Below the pieces are notes generated by a model, which was not told the origin of the DNA, made no database searches, and saw only the letters and a list, made by a program, of their open reading frames with translations. A stretch of DNA of 11,872 nucleotides, taken from the NCBI GenBank assembly GCA_026770585.1, contig MU646539.1:346107-357978 (forward strand), written 5' to 3'. Numbering within the stretch: position 1 is the stretch's first letter; every line of letters starts with the position of its first letter. Positions 5,204-11,628 of the stretch are shown here, in pieces. The translations under genes were made by a program, and so were the position numbers. This stretch comes from Baffinella frigidus (lineage: Eukaryota; Cryptophyceae; Cryptomonadales; Baffinellaceae).

Positions 5204-5308
5204 TATCCCTTAAGTGGCCATGCCGACAAATTTGAGGGCCAAGAGGTCCTAGGCAGGTCCTAGGGTCCTACGGTAGGGCGTATGAGCCTACTGGCCACTT
5301 AAGGGATA
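5204..5308. mobile_element. MITE-like element, 105 bp, with 17 bp perfect terminal inverted repeats
   Basis: TATCCCTTAAGTGGCCA (5204-5220) and TGGCCACTTAAGGGATA (5292-5308) are exact reverse complements. The interior has two GGTCCTAGG units and CCTACGGTAGG, a motif shared with other hairpins in the window. No coding capacity. Confidence 0.8.
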
Positions 5309-5350
5309 ACCCCAGGGTTGGTCAACCGTCGTGCAGGGGACTCGCCTCTT

Positions 5351-5494
5351 CCAACCATCACGGGGGGACCAAATCGTCGATTTTAAAACCTCAGATTTAC
5401 CCGGGCAGCCAGGCGAATTCGCCTGTGGTTGAGCCATTTTTCATAGGAATTGGGAAATCGAAAATCGTCGATTTGGTCCCACCGTGAGGGTTGG
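5351..5494. mobile_element. MITE-like element, 144 bp, with 34 bp terminal inverted repeats
   Basis: CCAACCATCACGGGGGGACC at the left end continues with AAATCGTCGATTTT. It is the inverse of the right end (5461-5494) with only three mismatches. The interior includes GGCGAATTCGCC, a perfect 12 bp palindrome. High arm identity indicates a comparatively young element. Confidence 0.85.
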
Positions 5495-5584
5495 TGGCTG
5501 CTGCTGACATGTGCCGCGCGCGCCTCCTCGTGCACCTCGTCCTCAAGGAGGTGGTGCGGCATCCTTGCGGCTACCTGCGGCGAG
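5491..5584 (+). other. Exon-like fragment of about 31 codons, GC-rich third positions
   Basis: Plus-strand frame starting ATGGTGGCTGCTGCTGACATG-like (ATG at 5491 lies in the hairpin end) reads through a Val-Ala-Ala-Ala-Asp-Met-Cys-Arg segment and then hydrophobic and basic residues. Most third codon positions are G or C, unlike surrounding sequence. It is cut by MITE-A copy 4 at 5586. No domain is recognised. It may be a remnant of a gene disrupted by element insertions, or chance in GC-rich DNA. Confidence 0.25.
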
Positions 5585-5585
5585 G

Positions 5586-5741
5586 CTCATCCGGGGACAT
5601 GTTTAATATAAACGAAAATGGACTATCAAACCGGATTATGGCCCTAATTAACTTCACTTCGGGTCCTAATTAACCTTCGTCTAACTCCTATGAACACATA
5701 GGGATTCATTTCCTTTTAAATTAAACGTGTCCCCGGATGAG
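5586..5741 (+). mobile_element. MITE-A copy 4 (156 bp)
   Basis: The ends CTCATCCGGGGACATGTTTA and AAACGTGTCCCCGGATGAG are inverse with one mismatch in the outer 17 bases. Internal words GGCCCTAATTAA, CTAATTAACCTTCGTC and CTCCTATGAACACATAGG match the other copies. Best-preserved termini in the family. No clear target-site duplication. Confidence 0.9.
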
Positions 5742-6575
5742 GGCCCAGGTGCAGGGAGGGTCGGCGAGATCCCTCCCGCTCGCGTGGGTGCCTCGCCATC
5801 CCACCGCCAACGCCCTTCGACACCAGGCCGTCGTCTGCCCGCGCGCGCATCCTCAGTGAAGCTCGGCAATACGTAGCCCAACCCCAACCACCAGCAACCC
5901 GTAGCAGAATTGCTGACGGGAGATACGGACAGATATGTCCGGTTGATCTGAAATTTACTACAGTACCCGATCCGGTTAAAAGCTGCGACGGGTTGCTGGT
6001 GGAAGCCCACCCGCCCCAGCGATGCGACCCCAAACCCTGGACAAAACCCCACCCCAGCCTTTCTCGACCGGGCCGCAAAGTAGCCAACGAGCCAACATGG
6101 ACACCTTCGCATGCAGGATCCTGCGTTTTTCGATCCCCGTGGCGCTCACCAGCGCATCGCAAACCCTTGGAGCACCTCCCACAACCACCTGCACACCTAG
6201 CCATCCAGACCCACCCCGTGCCTGCAGATCACCCAACCCTCCTAGTGCACCACGAATCATCGCCGCAGAGATGCGACGATTTGAAGGACATGCCTCGGAA
6301 GCTACACACCAGTGGAGACGCTTGGGTGAGCTAGTCGCAGGCATGACACGCCATGGAACACTCAAATTGCAGCGACCCCCTGGCCTCCTGATCGATCCTC
6401 GCCAGCGCCCACGCACAGATCCACCGCCGCGACGATCTAATACAAGCGGGCGACGAGGTCGGACGCACCTCTTTCGACGAGCAGAAACTGGGGTGGAAGG
6501 GGCCGAGGCCACGATGTCGGCTCGTGCCAAAATCGATCAAACAAGATCTCGCGAGATCCCAGCAAAAGGTTCTTA
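5742..6575. other. GC-rich low-repeat stretch with overlapping open frames but no recognised gene
   Basis: This is the least repetitive part of the window. Frames of about 184 codons are open on both strands (plus 6022-6576, minus 5976-6530), and others of 113-162 codons overlap them. Their translations are rich in Pro, Arg, Ser and Gly without a recognisable domain, as expected from GC-rich DNA with few stop codons. A 5888-6002 hairpin lies inside. If a gene exists here, the plus-strand frame is a slightly better candidate, but I do not call it. Confidence 0.4.
5888..6002. mobile_element. MITE-like element, 115 bp, CCACCAGCAACCCG ends
   Basis: CCACCAGCAACCCGTAGCAG (5888-5907) and CTGCGACGGGTTGCTGGTGG (5983-6002) are inverse with a single mismatch. 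Inside is a smaller hairpin CGGACA, GATA, TGTCCG (5926-5941) and a copy of the TTACTACA motif. Non-coding. Confidence 0.8.
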
Positions 6576-6612
6576 AATTTGACCATAGAGGTTTCTTAAA
6601 TTTAATTTGACC
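6566..6612 (+). repeat. Two-copy imperfect tandem repeat (TTCTTAAATTTGACCA)
   Basis: GGTTCTTAAATTTGACCATA is followed by TTTCTTAAATTTAATTTGACCA-like sequence, a duplication of about 22 bases with a small internal AATTT expansion. It marks the boundary between the GC-rich stretch and the CCTAAAGG repeat array. Confidence 0.7.
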
Positions 6613-6613
6613 A

Positions 6614-6730
6614 CTATCGATCCGAAAGGACCTAAAGGAAAGCAAAATGCTAAAAATGCGGTCTACCAAGACGTGGGAACGTGTGTGCTGCTGTATGACG
6701 TTCATTAAAGCTCCATAAGCTCCATGAGGG
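6614..6730 (-). repeat. CCTAAAGG array, left end with ATGGAGCTT spacer copy
   Basis: GGACCTAAAGG (6626-6636) begins the left half of the array. TATGACGTTCATTAAAGCTC, then CATAAGCTCCAT (6693-6724), is the reverse complement of the spacer at 10739-10780 with very few changes. This proves that the left half holds inverted copies of the right half, not just shared short motifs. Confidence 0.8.
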
Positions 6731-6999
6731 TGGGGTAGCAGGCGTTTTGTGTGGTAACATGATGTTCCCCCACTTGTCACAAAAATCTGAGACCACATTT
6801 GTGAAACAGAATTGAAAGTTGGTCCTTGAATGAGGTCTCAGATTTTCGTGACATGTGGGGCAACACCTCCAAAAACCGCCTGCGACGAGTTTTACTTCAC
6901 CCAGGCGGGCCCATCCGGAGGGAAAAAACGTTTTCCTCCACTTTTGCCAACATTGCCAAGGGGGCTGTCGACAACTTTTGGTCTGCTACCCCACCCTCA
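6725..6999. mobile_element. Inverted-repeat element with an insertion in its right arm
   Basis: Left arm TGAGGGTGGGGTAGCAGGC (from 6725) pairs with GCTACCCCACCCTCA (6985-6999). The inner arms CCCCACTTGTCACAAAAATC, then TGAGACC (6768-6794), pair with 6834-6860 with two mismatches. About 95 bases of extra sequence (about 6890-6984), itself containing a GGAGGGAAAA / TTTTCCTCC hairpin, separate the inner and outer parts of the right arm. This suggests a second insertion. Confidence 0.7.
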
Positions 7000-7190
7000 A
7001 AAATGCTTTCCCTGCAGATCCCTTCTACGGAACGGCGTGTCGTTGGCATATGTTGGGCGAAATTCGTTATAAAACCCAAGGACCTAAAGGTCCGGATTTT
7101 AAAATCTCTTTTCTACGGAAAGGCGTGTCGTTGGGCCATGTTGGGAGAAATCAGTAATGCGATCCGAAAGCAAATGCTTTTTCTGCTTCC
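7000..7190 (-). repeat. Array modules B-1 and B-2 (left orientation)
   Basis: Two B-type cores lie in tandem. Each has TTCTACGGAA (7023 and 7111), GGCGTGTCGTTGG, then ATGTTGGG. The first keeps AATGCTTTCCCTGCAGATCC and ends in CCTAAAGG at 7084. The second lacks the CTGCAG part and runs into a truncated third start, GCGATCCGAAAGCAAATGCT at 7161-7180. Confidence 0.85.
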
Positions 7191-7470
7191 ACACATCCAC
7201 CTTTATGTCCCCCTTAACTTTGCTGACTTCCGTACATTGGGGGAAAACCTTTACATCTGTTGGGTTTGACATCTGAGGTATCCGTGGTTGGAGCTCATAT
7301 GAGCCTAACGATGGGATACCATATGGGCCTTCAGCCGGCTTGCTTTATCCTGAGTGTGTGTGCGAGCCTGTGCCTATTTCGCCTAACTCAAACGCCCGAT
7401 GAGGATACCCTTTTAGCCGTTTCTGCCGGATCCTCTGTACAGAGGGGCTTCATGTGATCCGAAAGGAAGC
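7191..7470 (-). repeat. Diverged unit tail (left orientation)
   Basis: TTTGCTGACTTCCGTACATT (7219-7238), GACATCTGAGGTATCCGTGG (7269-7288) and GATGGGATACCAT (7310-7322) are the reverse complements of tail sequences in the right half near 10670, 9540-9562 and 9494. The segment 7340-7460 keeps TGTGTGTGCGAGC and AACTCAAACGCCC in the same relative order. Substantially diverged, so an older copy. Confidence 0.7.
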
Positions 7471-7540
7471 ATGGCCTTTCTATAGAACAATTTCCGGTGT
7501 CCGCCTATGTTGGGAGCTCGAGAAACCTAAAGGAACTAAA
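7464..7540 (-). repeat. Array module A-1 (left orientation)
   Basis: GATCCGAAAGGAAGCATGGC, TTTCCGGTGTCCGCC, TATGTTGGGAGCTCG, then CCTAAAGGAACTAAAGG. Module A differs from B in the core (CCGGTGTCCGCC instead of GGCGTGTCGTTGG) but shares GATCCGAAAG, the CTGCAG position and TGTTGGGAG. Confidence 0.85.
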
Positions 7541-7710
7541 GGATCTGCCGATCTTTTCTACGGGAAGGCGTGTCATTGGGCCATGTTGGGAGAAATCAAA
7601 ACCTAAAGGACCTAAAGGAAAGCAAAAATGCTTTCTCTGCAGTCCTTTCTACGGAAGGACGTGTCGTTGGCATATGTTGGGAGAAATCAAAACCTAAAGG
7701 ACCTAAAGGG
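7541..7710 (-). repeat. Array modules B-3 and B-4 (left orientation)
   Basis: B-3 (core around 7556-7600) and B-4 (7620-7710) are adjacent. Both end AGAAATCAAAACCTAAAGGA, then CCTAAAGG. B-4 is the cleanest left-hand copy: AAAGCAAAAATGCTTTCTCT, GCAGTCCTTTCTACGGAAGG and ACGTGTCGTTGGCATATG. The AAAGCA / TGCTTT hairpin is intact. Confidence 0.9.
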
Positions 7711-7717
7711 GGGGCTG

Positions 7718-7900
7718 AATGTGATCCGAAAGGAAGCATGGCTTTTCTGCAGAACAAGTTCCGGTGTCCGCCTATGTTGGGAGCTCGAAGAACCTAAAGG
7801 ACCTAAAGGGACGGTAAGCATTGCCTTTTTACAGAACCAGTTCCGATGTCCGCCTATGGTGGGAGTTAAAAGAACCTACAGGACCTAAAGGACGGTTCGC
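7718..7900 (-). repeat. Array modules A-2 and A-3 (left orientation)
   Basis: A-2 (7718-7810) is well preserved: GATCCGAAAGGAAGCATGGC, TGCAGAACAAGTTCCGGTGT and GGAGCTCGAAGAACC. A-3 (7811-7896) has lost the GATCCGAAAGG start, has TACAGAACCAGTTCCGATGT, and ends AAGAACCTACAGGACCTAAA. So the left side alternates B, A, B, B, A, A. Confidence 0.85.
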
Positions 7901-8200
7901 TCATGCGGGTAAGCGCTGTTGCGGTTCTAACGCGGGAGGACTGAAGCGGGAGGATGCTAACGCGGGTGGGTGCTAACGCTTGAATATAAATGGAAATGAC
8001 AGAGCTCATAACTACTGGACGGTCCCACCCCACCCTATCCTGTGACCGAAGCTGGAATCCGGCACCGACGGCTCCAATTCCTACAACTTTAGGGGAATAT
8101 AAAATCATTTTAGGACCGAAGTTGACATTTTTCAGCAAAAGGTGACTATTAAACTCGAACTCGTTTTAAAAGGATTAGATGGACAGAGCGGGCTAGAGCT
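7900..8200. other. Non-module spacer inside the left half-array
   Basis: No A or B module is present. Short tandem words GCGGGAGGA/GCGGGTGGG with TGCTAACGC occur at about 7928-7980. The rest is not recognised. A 90-codon minus-strand frame (7866-8138) lacks any recognisable feature. Confidence 0.5.
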
Positions 8201-8204
8201 TTCC

Positions 8205-8456
8205 TTTAGAAAGGACCTAAAGGCCGACTTGGGTTCGGTGTCTGTGCGAGCGCGTTCGTCTTTGGGATAACTCAAGCCTGGGATAACTCAAGCACCCCAA
8301 GAAAGTCACCCACTATCCCCTCTTCACGAGCCTCTGCACTGGAGAGCTAAACGCGATCCGAAAGCAAAAAATCTCTCTCTGCAGATCCTTTCTACGGAAG
8401 CGCGTGTCGTTGTGCTATGTTGGGAGCATTTAAAACCTAAAGGACCTAAAGTCTAC
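8205..8456 (-). repeat. Last left-oriented unit, long copy
   Basis: Reverse complement of the right-half unit: GGACCTAAAGGCCGACTTGG, GGTTCGGTGTCTGTGCGAGC, CACCCCAAG, CCCCTCTTCACGAGCCTCTG, GGAGAGCTAAACGCGATCCG, then the B core (TTTCTACGG at 8389-8397) and CCTAAAGGACCTAAAG. It contains an extra 16 bp tandem duplication of TGGGATAACTCAAGC (8263-8294). The AAAGCA hairpin is damaged (AAAGCAAAAAATCTCTCTCT). Confidence 0.9.
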
Positions 8457-8521
8457 CCACTTTCTCTGGCCACGTTTTTCTCGCAGATCCGCAAGAGGGA
8501 GATATTTTTGGACAACCATTT

Positions 8522-8612
8522 GTTAGGTCCTCAAGGTTCTTTTAACTGCAACAATAGGCGGACACCGGAACTTATCCTGCACGCTTCCTTTCGGATCACA
8601 TCAGGCCCCCCG
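8522..8612 (+). repeat. Array module A-4, first in right orientation
   Basis: TAGGTCCTCAAGGTTCTTTT, ATAGGCGGACACCGGAACTT, CTTCCTTTCGGATCACATCA and GGCCCCCCGG. It is the opposite orientation to everything left of it, and only about 65 bp separate it from the last left-oriented unit. This is the switch point of the inverted array. Confidence 0.9.
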
Positions 8613-8646
8613 GTGCAGACCCCATAAAGCCGCAGTGCCGTGGGCG

Positions 8647-8791
8647 TTCCACTAAGCAGCCACCGAGGGCTTCACGGATACAGTCCATCTAAACGATTTG
8701 TAGCAGAACCTTATCCATTGCCCCAACCGAACCGGAATTTCACTTTAAAATCAAGGTGAGGAGGTCTTTGGTCGGTCGCTGCTAAGTGGTG
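8647..8791. mobile_element. MITE-like inverted repeat, 145 bp
   Basis: TTCCACTAAGCAGCCACCGA (8647-8666) and the inverse TCGGTCGCTGCTAAGTGG (8772-8789) pair with about two mismatches. The interior is not self-complementary. No coding capacity. Confidence 0.65.
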
Positions 8792-9004
8792 TGGCCTGGC
8801 TCCCACCTTCGCGTGCCCCATCACTCCTCCCAGGGACGTGTCACATTCGTTTCCAACAAATTCTCTCCCTCCTTCAGGTGCAGCCGTTTCCCGACCTCTC
8901 AATCCCACCCCCACCCCCGCAAGTAGCGGCGGGTTTCTTGTAGACTACGTGTTCGTACATGGCTGGGGCCCCCCTGGGACGTCTCACGTCCGGGCTACAT
9001 GGGC

Positions 9005-9107
9005 TACTCGCGGATAGTGACACACACCGCCCTAGGGTCTGAAGGCAGGCCGATTCCTAGGAGCCTAGGAGCCTCGTAGGGGCGGTGCGTGTCCATACTC
9101 GCGAGTA
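9005..9107. mobile_element. MITE-like element, 103 bp, TACTCGCG ends
   Basis: Left arm TACTCGCGGATAGTGACACA, then CACCGCCCT, pairs with the right arm AGGGGCGGTGCGTGTCCATA, then CTCGCGAGTA, with a few mismatches over about 29 bases. The interior has tandem CCTAGGAG units (9056-9071). Located in the spacer of the inverted array. Confidence 0.8.
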
Positions 9108-9164
9108 ACCCCTGAACATGAATGCCAACCCAGGCCTGGATGAGGCGCTTCGGGTGTGTAGATT

Positions 9165-9264
9165 CTTGAGGTCCTTTAGGTTCTTCGAGCTCCCGACATA
9201 GGCGGACGATGGAACTTGTTCTGCAGAAAAGCTATGTTTTTTTTCGGATCACATTCAGGCCCCC
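9165..9264 (+). repeat. Array module A-5 (right orientation)
   Basis: GAGGTCCTTTAGGTTCTTCG, AGCTCCCGACATAGGCGGAC, GGAACTTGTTCTGCAGAAAA and TTTCGGATCACATTCAGGCC. Very close to the reverse complement of A-2 at 7718-7810, so the A modules also form an inverted pair across the spacer. Confidence 0.9.
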
Positions 9265-9737
9265 CGGTCCTTTAGGTCCTTTAGGTTTTAACCGCTCCCA
9301 ACAAAGCCCAACGATACGCCTTTCCGTAGAAAGGATCCGCTCAAAAAGCGTTTTTGCTTTCGGGTCGCGTTTAGCTCTTCAGAGCAGAGGCTCGTGAAGA
9401 GGGGATTCAGGGTGGTTATCTTGGGGTGCTTGAGTTAATCCAAAAGGACCGCGCCCGCACACACACCGAACCCAAGTCAGCCTTTATGAGGCTCATGGTA
9501 TCCCATGGTTGGAGCATAAGAGCTCCAACCACAGATACTCCAACCACGGATACCCCAGATGTCAAAAGGGAACACGATTCCAAAAGGTGAAAGGGATTGT
9601 GTGGGGGGGTGAGGTGAGATCAGCCAGACACCAAAGATGAGAGGAGAAAAATGTGGCTGTGTAGGGGTTTCCCCCAATGTACGGTGCAGCAGAAACCAAT
9701 TGGAGCAATTGGCGCTTTATTCAAGTGTGTAACACCT
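9265..9737 (+). repeat. Full-length array unit U1 (right orientation)
   Basis: Order: TCCTTTAGG repeats, B core (CCGTAGAAAGGATCC at 9324), GCTTTCGGGTCGCGTTTAGC, GAGGCTCGTGAAGAGGGGAT, CACACCGAACCCAAGTCAGC, GGCTCATGGTATCCCATGG, a hairpin with GGTTGGAGC and GCTCCAACC arms (9507-9530), a 15 bp tandem duplication of CTCCAACCACRGATA (9523-9552), AAGGTGAAAGGGATTGTGTG, then GTGAGGTGAGATCAG. The end, CCCCCAATGTACGG, resembles the left-half tail at 7225-7245 more than the other right-half tails. Confidence 0.9.
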
Positions 9738-9952
9738 GGTCCTTTAAGTCCTTTAGGTTCTTCGAGCTCCCAACATAGGCGAACCCCGGAACTTGTTCTG
9801 TAGAAAGGCCATGGCGCTTTGGTGCTTTGGTGCTTTGTATTATGCCCACACACACCCCCGGTCCCGACCTTTAGGTCCTTTAGGTTCTTTTAATTCCCAC
9901 TGTAGGCGGACACCGAACGTATCCTGCAGAAAGGCCATGCTTCCTTCAGGTC
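9738..9952 (+). repeat. Array modules A-6 and A-7 (right orientation)
   Basis: A-6 (9738-9815): AAGTCCTTTAGGTTCTTCGA, CATAGGCGAACCCCGGAACT and GTAGAAAGGCCATGG. It ends in a three-unit GCTTTGGT microsatellite (9816-9839). A-7 (9868-9952): TTTAGGTCCTTTAGGTTCTT, GTAGGCGGACACCGAACG and GCAGAAAGGCCATGCTTCCT. Confidence 0.85.
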
Positions 9953-10162
9953 CTTTTTAAATGCTCCCAACATAGCCCAACGACACGCCCTTCCGTAGAA
10001 AGGACTGCAGAGAAAGCATTTTTGCTTTCGGATCGCGTTTAGCTCTCCAGTGCAAAGGCTCGTGTAGAGGGGATACAGGGCGGTTCTCTTGATGTGTTTG
10101 ATTGCTTTCAAGTAGGATCGCGCCCACCCACGCACCGAACCCTAGTCAGCCTTTATGAGGCC
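9953..10162 (+). repeat. Array unit U2, truncated after the AGTCAGCC segment
   Basis: B core with CCAACGACACGCCCTTCCGT and AAGGACTGCAGAGAAAGCAT, then GCTTTCGGATCGCGTTTAGC, GGCTCGTGTAGAGGGGATAC and CACGCACCGAACCCTAGTCA. It stops at TTTATGAGG, where the CCTTTAGG cluster begins. The downstream hairpin and tail are missing. Confidence 0.9.
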
Positions 10163-10278
10163 TTTAGGTCCTTTTTTTAGGTCCTTTAGGCTCATATCCT
10201 TTAGGTCCTTTAGGTCCTTTAGGTTTTGATTTCTCCCAACATGGCCCGACGACACGCCCTTCCGTAGAAAGGATCTGC
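10163..10278 (+). repeat. TCCTTTAGG 9-mer cluster plus truncated B core (U3)
   Basis: About eight CCTTTAGG or TTTAGGTCC words lie within 10168-10226, including three perfect consecutive TCCTTTAGG units (10198-10224). A B core follows, ending at CTGCAG (10281) without the AAAGCA hairpin. It looks like local expansion by slippage or unequal exchange. Confidence 0.9.
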
Positions 10279-10281
10279 AGA

Positions 10282-10696
10282 TTTTAGGTCCTTGAGGTTT
10301 TAATTTCGCCCAACATAGCACAACGCCACGCCGTTCCGTAGAAGGGATCTGCAGAGAAAGCATTTTTGCTTTCGGATCGCGTTTCGCTCTCCAGTGCAGA
10401 GGTTCGTGATGAGGGGATACAGGGTGGTTCTCTTGGGGTGGGTGAAGGTATGCGATACCGCTCCCATGCTCGCTTACACGCACCGAGCCCAAGTCAGCCT
10501 TAATGAGGCTCATGGTATCCCATGGTTGAAGTTTATGAGCTTCAATCACGAATACCCCACAAGGTGAAAGGGAATGTGTGGGGGGGTGAGGTGAAATCAG
10601 TTAAGACACCCAAGATGGCCACCAAAGATGAAAGGAGATGAATGTGGCATTGTTGGGATTAACGTACGGACGTCAGCGAAATTCAGGGCAATTCAA
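10282..10696 (+). repeat. Full-length array unit U4 (right orientation)
   Basis: Complete unit: TTAGGTCCTTGAGGTTTTAA, B core (CCGTAGAAGGG at 10336), AGAAAGCATTTTTGCTTTCG hairpin, TCGTGATGAGGGGATACAGG, AAGTCAGCCTTAATGAGG, CATGGTATCCCATGG (10511-10525), a hairpin with TTGAAG and CTTCAA arms, CACCAAAGATGAAAGGAGAT, GGGATTAACGTACGG and GCGAAATTCAGGGCAATTCA. The segment GGTATGCGATACC (10446-10458) is a small extra palindrome. Confidence 0.9.
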
Positions 10697-10815
10697 GCCT
10701 TTAGGTCCTTTAGGTTTAGGTTCTAATTTGTCCTATATCTTATGGAGCTTATGGAGCTTTAATGAACGTCATACGGCAGCACGAACGTTTCTTGGCCCGA
10801 TGGACCGAAACGCCG
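10697..10815 (+). repeat. Spacer with ATGGAGCTT tandem and CCTTTAGG words
   Basis: TTATGGAGC is repeated (10740-10757), followed by TTTAATGAACGTCATACGGC, AGCACGAACG and GGACCGAAACGCC. It is the inverted counterpart of 6614-6730. A second, decayed relative with CTTATGGAGCTTATG lies at 11158-11172. Confidence 0.8.
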
Positions 10816-10998
10816 TCCTTTAGGTCCTTTAGGTTTTAATTTCGCCCAACATAGCCCAACGACACGCCCTTCCGTAGAAGGGATCTGCAGAGAAAGCGTT
10901 TTTGTTTTCGGATCGCGTTTAGCTCTCCAGTGCAGAGGCTCGTGAAGAGGGGATACAGGGTGGCTCTGTTGAGGTGTTTGAGTTATCCCAAAGTGGTG
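10816..10998 (+). repeat. Array unit U5, truncated
   Basis: TCCTTTAGGTCCTTTAGGTT, B core, GAGAAAGCGTTTTTGTTTTC hairpin with a G-T pair in place of G-C, ATCGCGTTTAGCTCTCCAGT, GAGGCTCGTGAAGAGGGGAT, ending GTTTGAGTTATCCCAAAG. The downstream two thirds of the full unit are missing. Confidence 0.9.
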
Positions 10999-11185
10999 AT
11001 CCTTTAGGTCCTTTAGGTTTTAAATGCTCCCAACATATGCCAACGACACGCCGTTCCGTAGAAGGGATCTGCAGGGAAAGCATGTTTGCTTTCGGATCGC
11101 GTTTCGCTCTCCAGTGCAGAGGCTCGTGAAGAGGGGATAATGAGCACGGCCGCGGCTCCTTATGGAGCTTATGTCGTTTATTTTG
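10999..11185 (+). repeat. Array unit U6, truncated
   Basis: ATCCTTTAGGTCCTTTAGGT, ATGCTCCCAACATATGCCAA, CCGTTCCGTAGAAGGGATCT, GGAAAGCATGTTTGCTTTCG, then GGCTCGTGAAGAGGGGATAA. It diverts into ATGAGCACGGCCGCGGCTCC and a remnant of the ATGGAGCTT spacer. Confidence 0.9.
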
Positions 11186-11628
11186 TGGACCCTTTAGGTT
11201 TTAATTTCTCCCAACACGGCCCAACGACACGCCCTTCCGTAGAAAGGACTGCAGAGAAAGCATTTTTGCTTTCGGATCGCGTTGAGCTCTCCATTGCAGA
11301 GGCTCGTGAAGAGGGGATACAGGGCGGCTCTCTTGGGGTGTTTGAGTTGATCCAGAAAATCGCGCTCATCAAACACACCGAACCCAAGTCAGCCTCCTTT
11401 GAGGCTCATGGTATCCCATGGTTGAAGTTTAAGAGCTTCAATCACGAATACCCCACAAGGTGAAAGGGATTGTGTGTGGGTGTGAGGTGAAATCAGTTAA
11501 ACACCAAAGATAGCCACCAAAGATGAAAGGAGATGCATGTGGTATTGTTGGGATTAACGTACGGAAGTCAGCGAAATTCAGGGCAATCCAAGCGTCAGAA
11601 ACAACAACATAAAATCACTAAGACAAGC
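11186..11628 (+). repeat. Full-length array unit U7 (right orientation)
   Basis: Follows U4 closely along the whole length: B core (CCGTAGAAAGGACTGCAG at 11237), AGAAAGCATTTTTGCTTTCG, GATACAGGGCGGCTCTCTTG, CGAACCCAAGTCAGCC, CATGGTATCCCATGG (11407-11421), TTGAAG / CTTCAA hairpin, CACGAATACCCCACAAGGTG and GGATTAACGTACGGAAGTCA. Only one CCTTTAGG word precedes the core. Confidence 0.9.

Larger units (their letters stand above)
8613..9160. other. Central spacer of the inverted array
   Basis: About 0.55 kb without modules. It holds two unrelated inverted-repeat elements (8647-8791 and 9005-9107, listed separately) and a C-rich run CCCACCCCCACCCCC (8906-8920). No coding sequence is recognised. Confidence 0.6.

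Noticed and set aside
5681-6204. 143- and 162-codon minus-strand open frames
   Set aside because: They start or end inside MITE-A copy 4 or the 5888-6002 hairpin and overlap each other in different frames.
5976-6576. Open frames of 184 codons on each strand
   Set aside because: They overlap each other on opposite strands in GC-rich DNA, have no recognisable domain, are dominated by Pro, Arg, Ser and Gly, and extend over a hairpin element. A gene cannot be excluded but is not supported.
8711-8914. Minus-strand 67-codon frame in the array spacer
   Set aside because: Gly-rich, spans one arm of the 8647-8791 inverted repeat and shows no recognisable feature.
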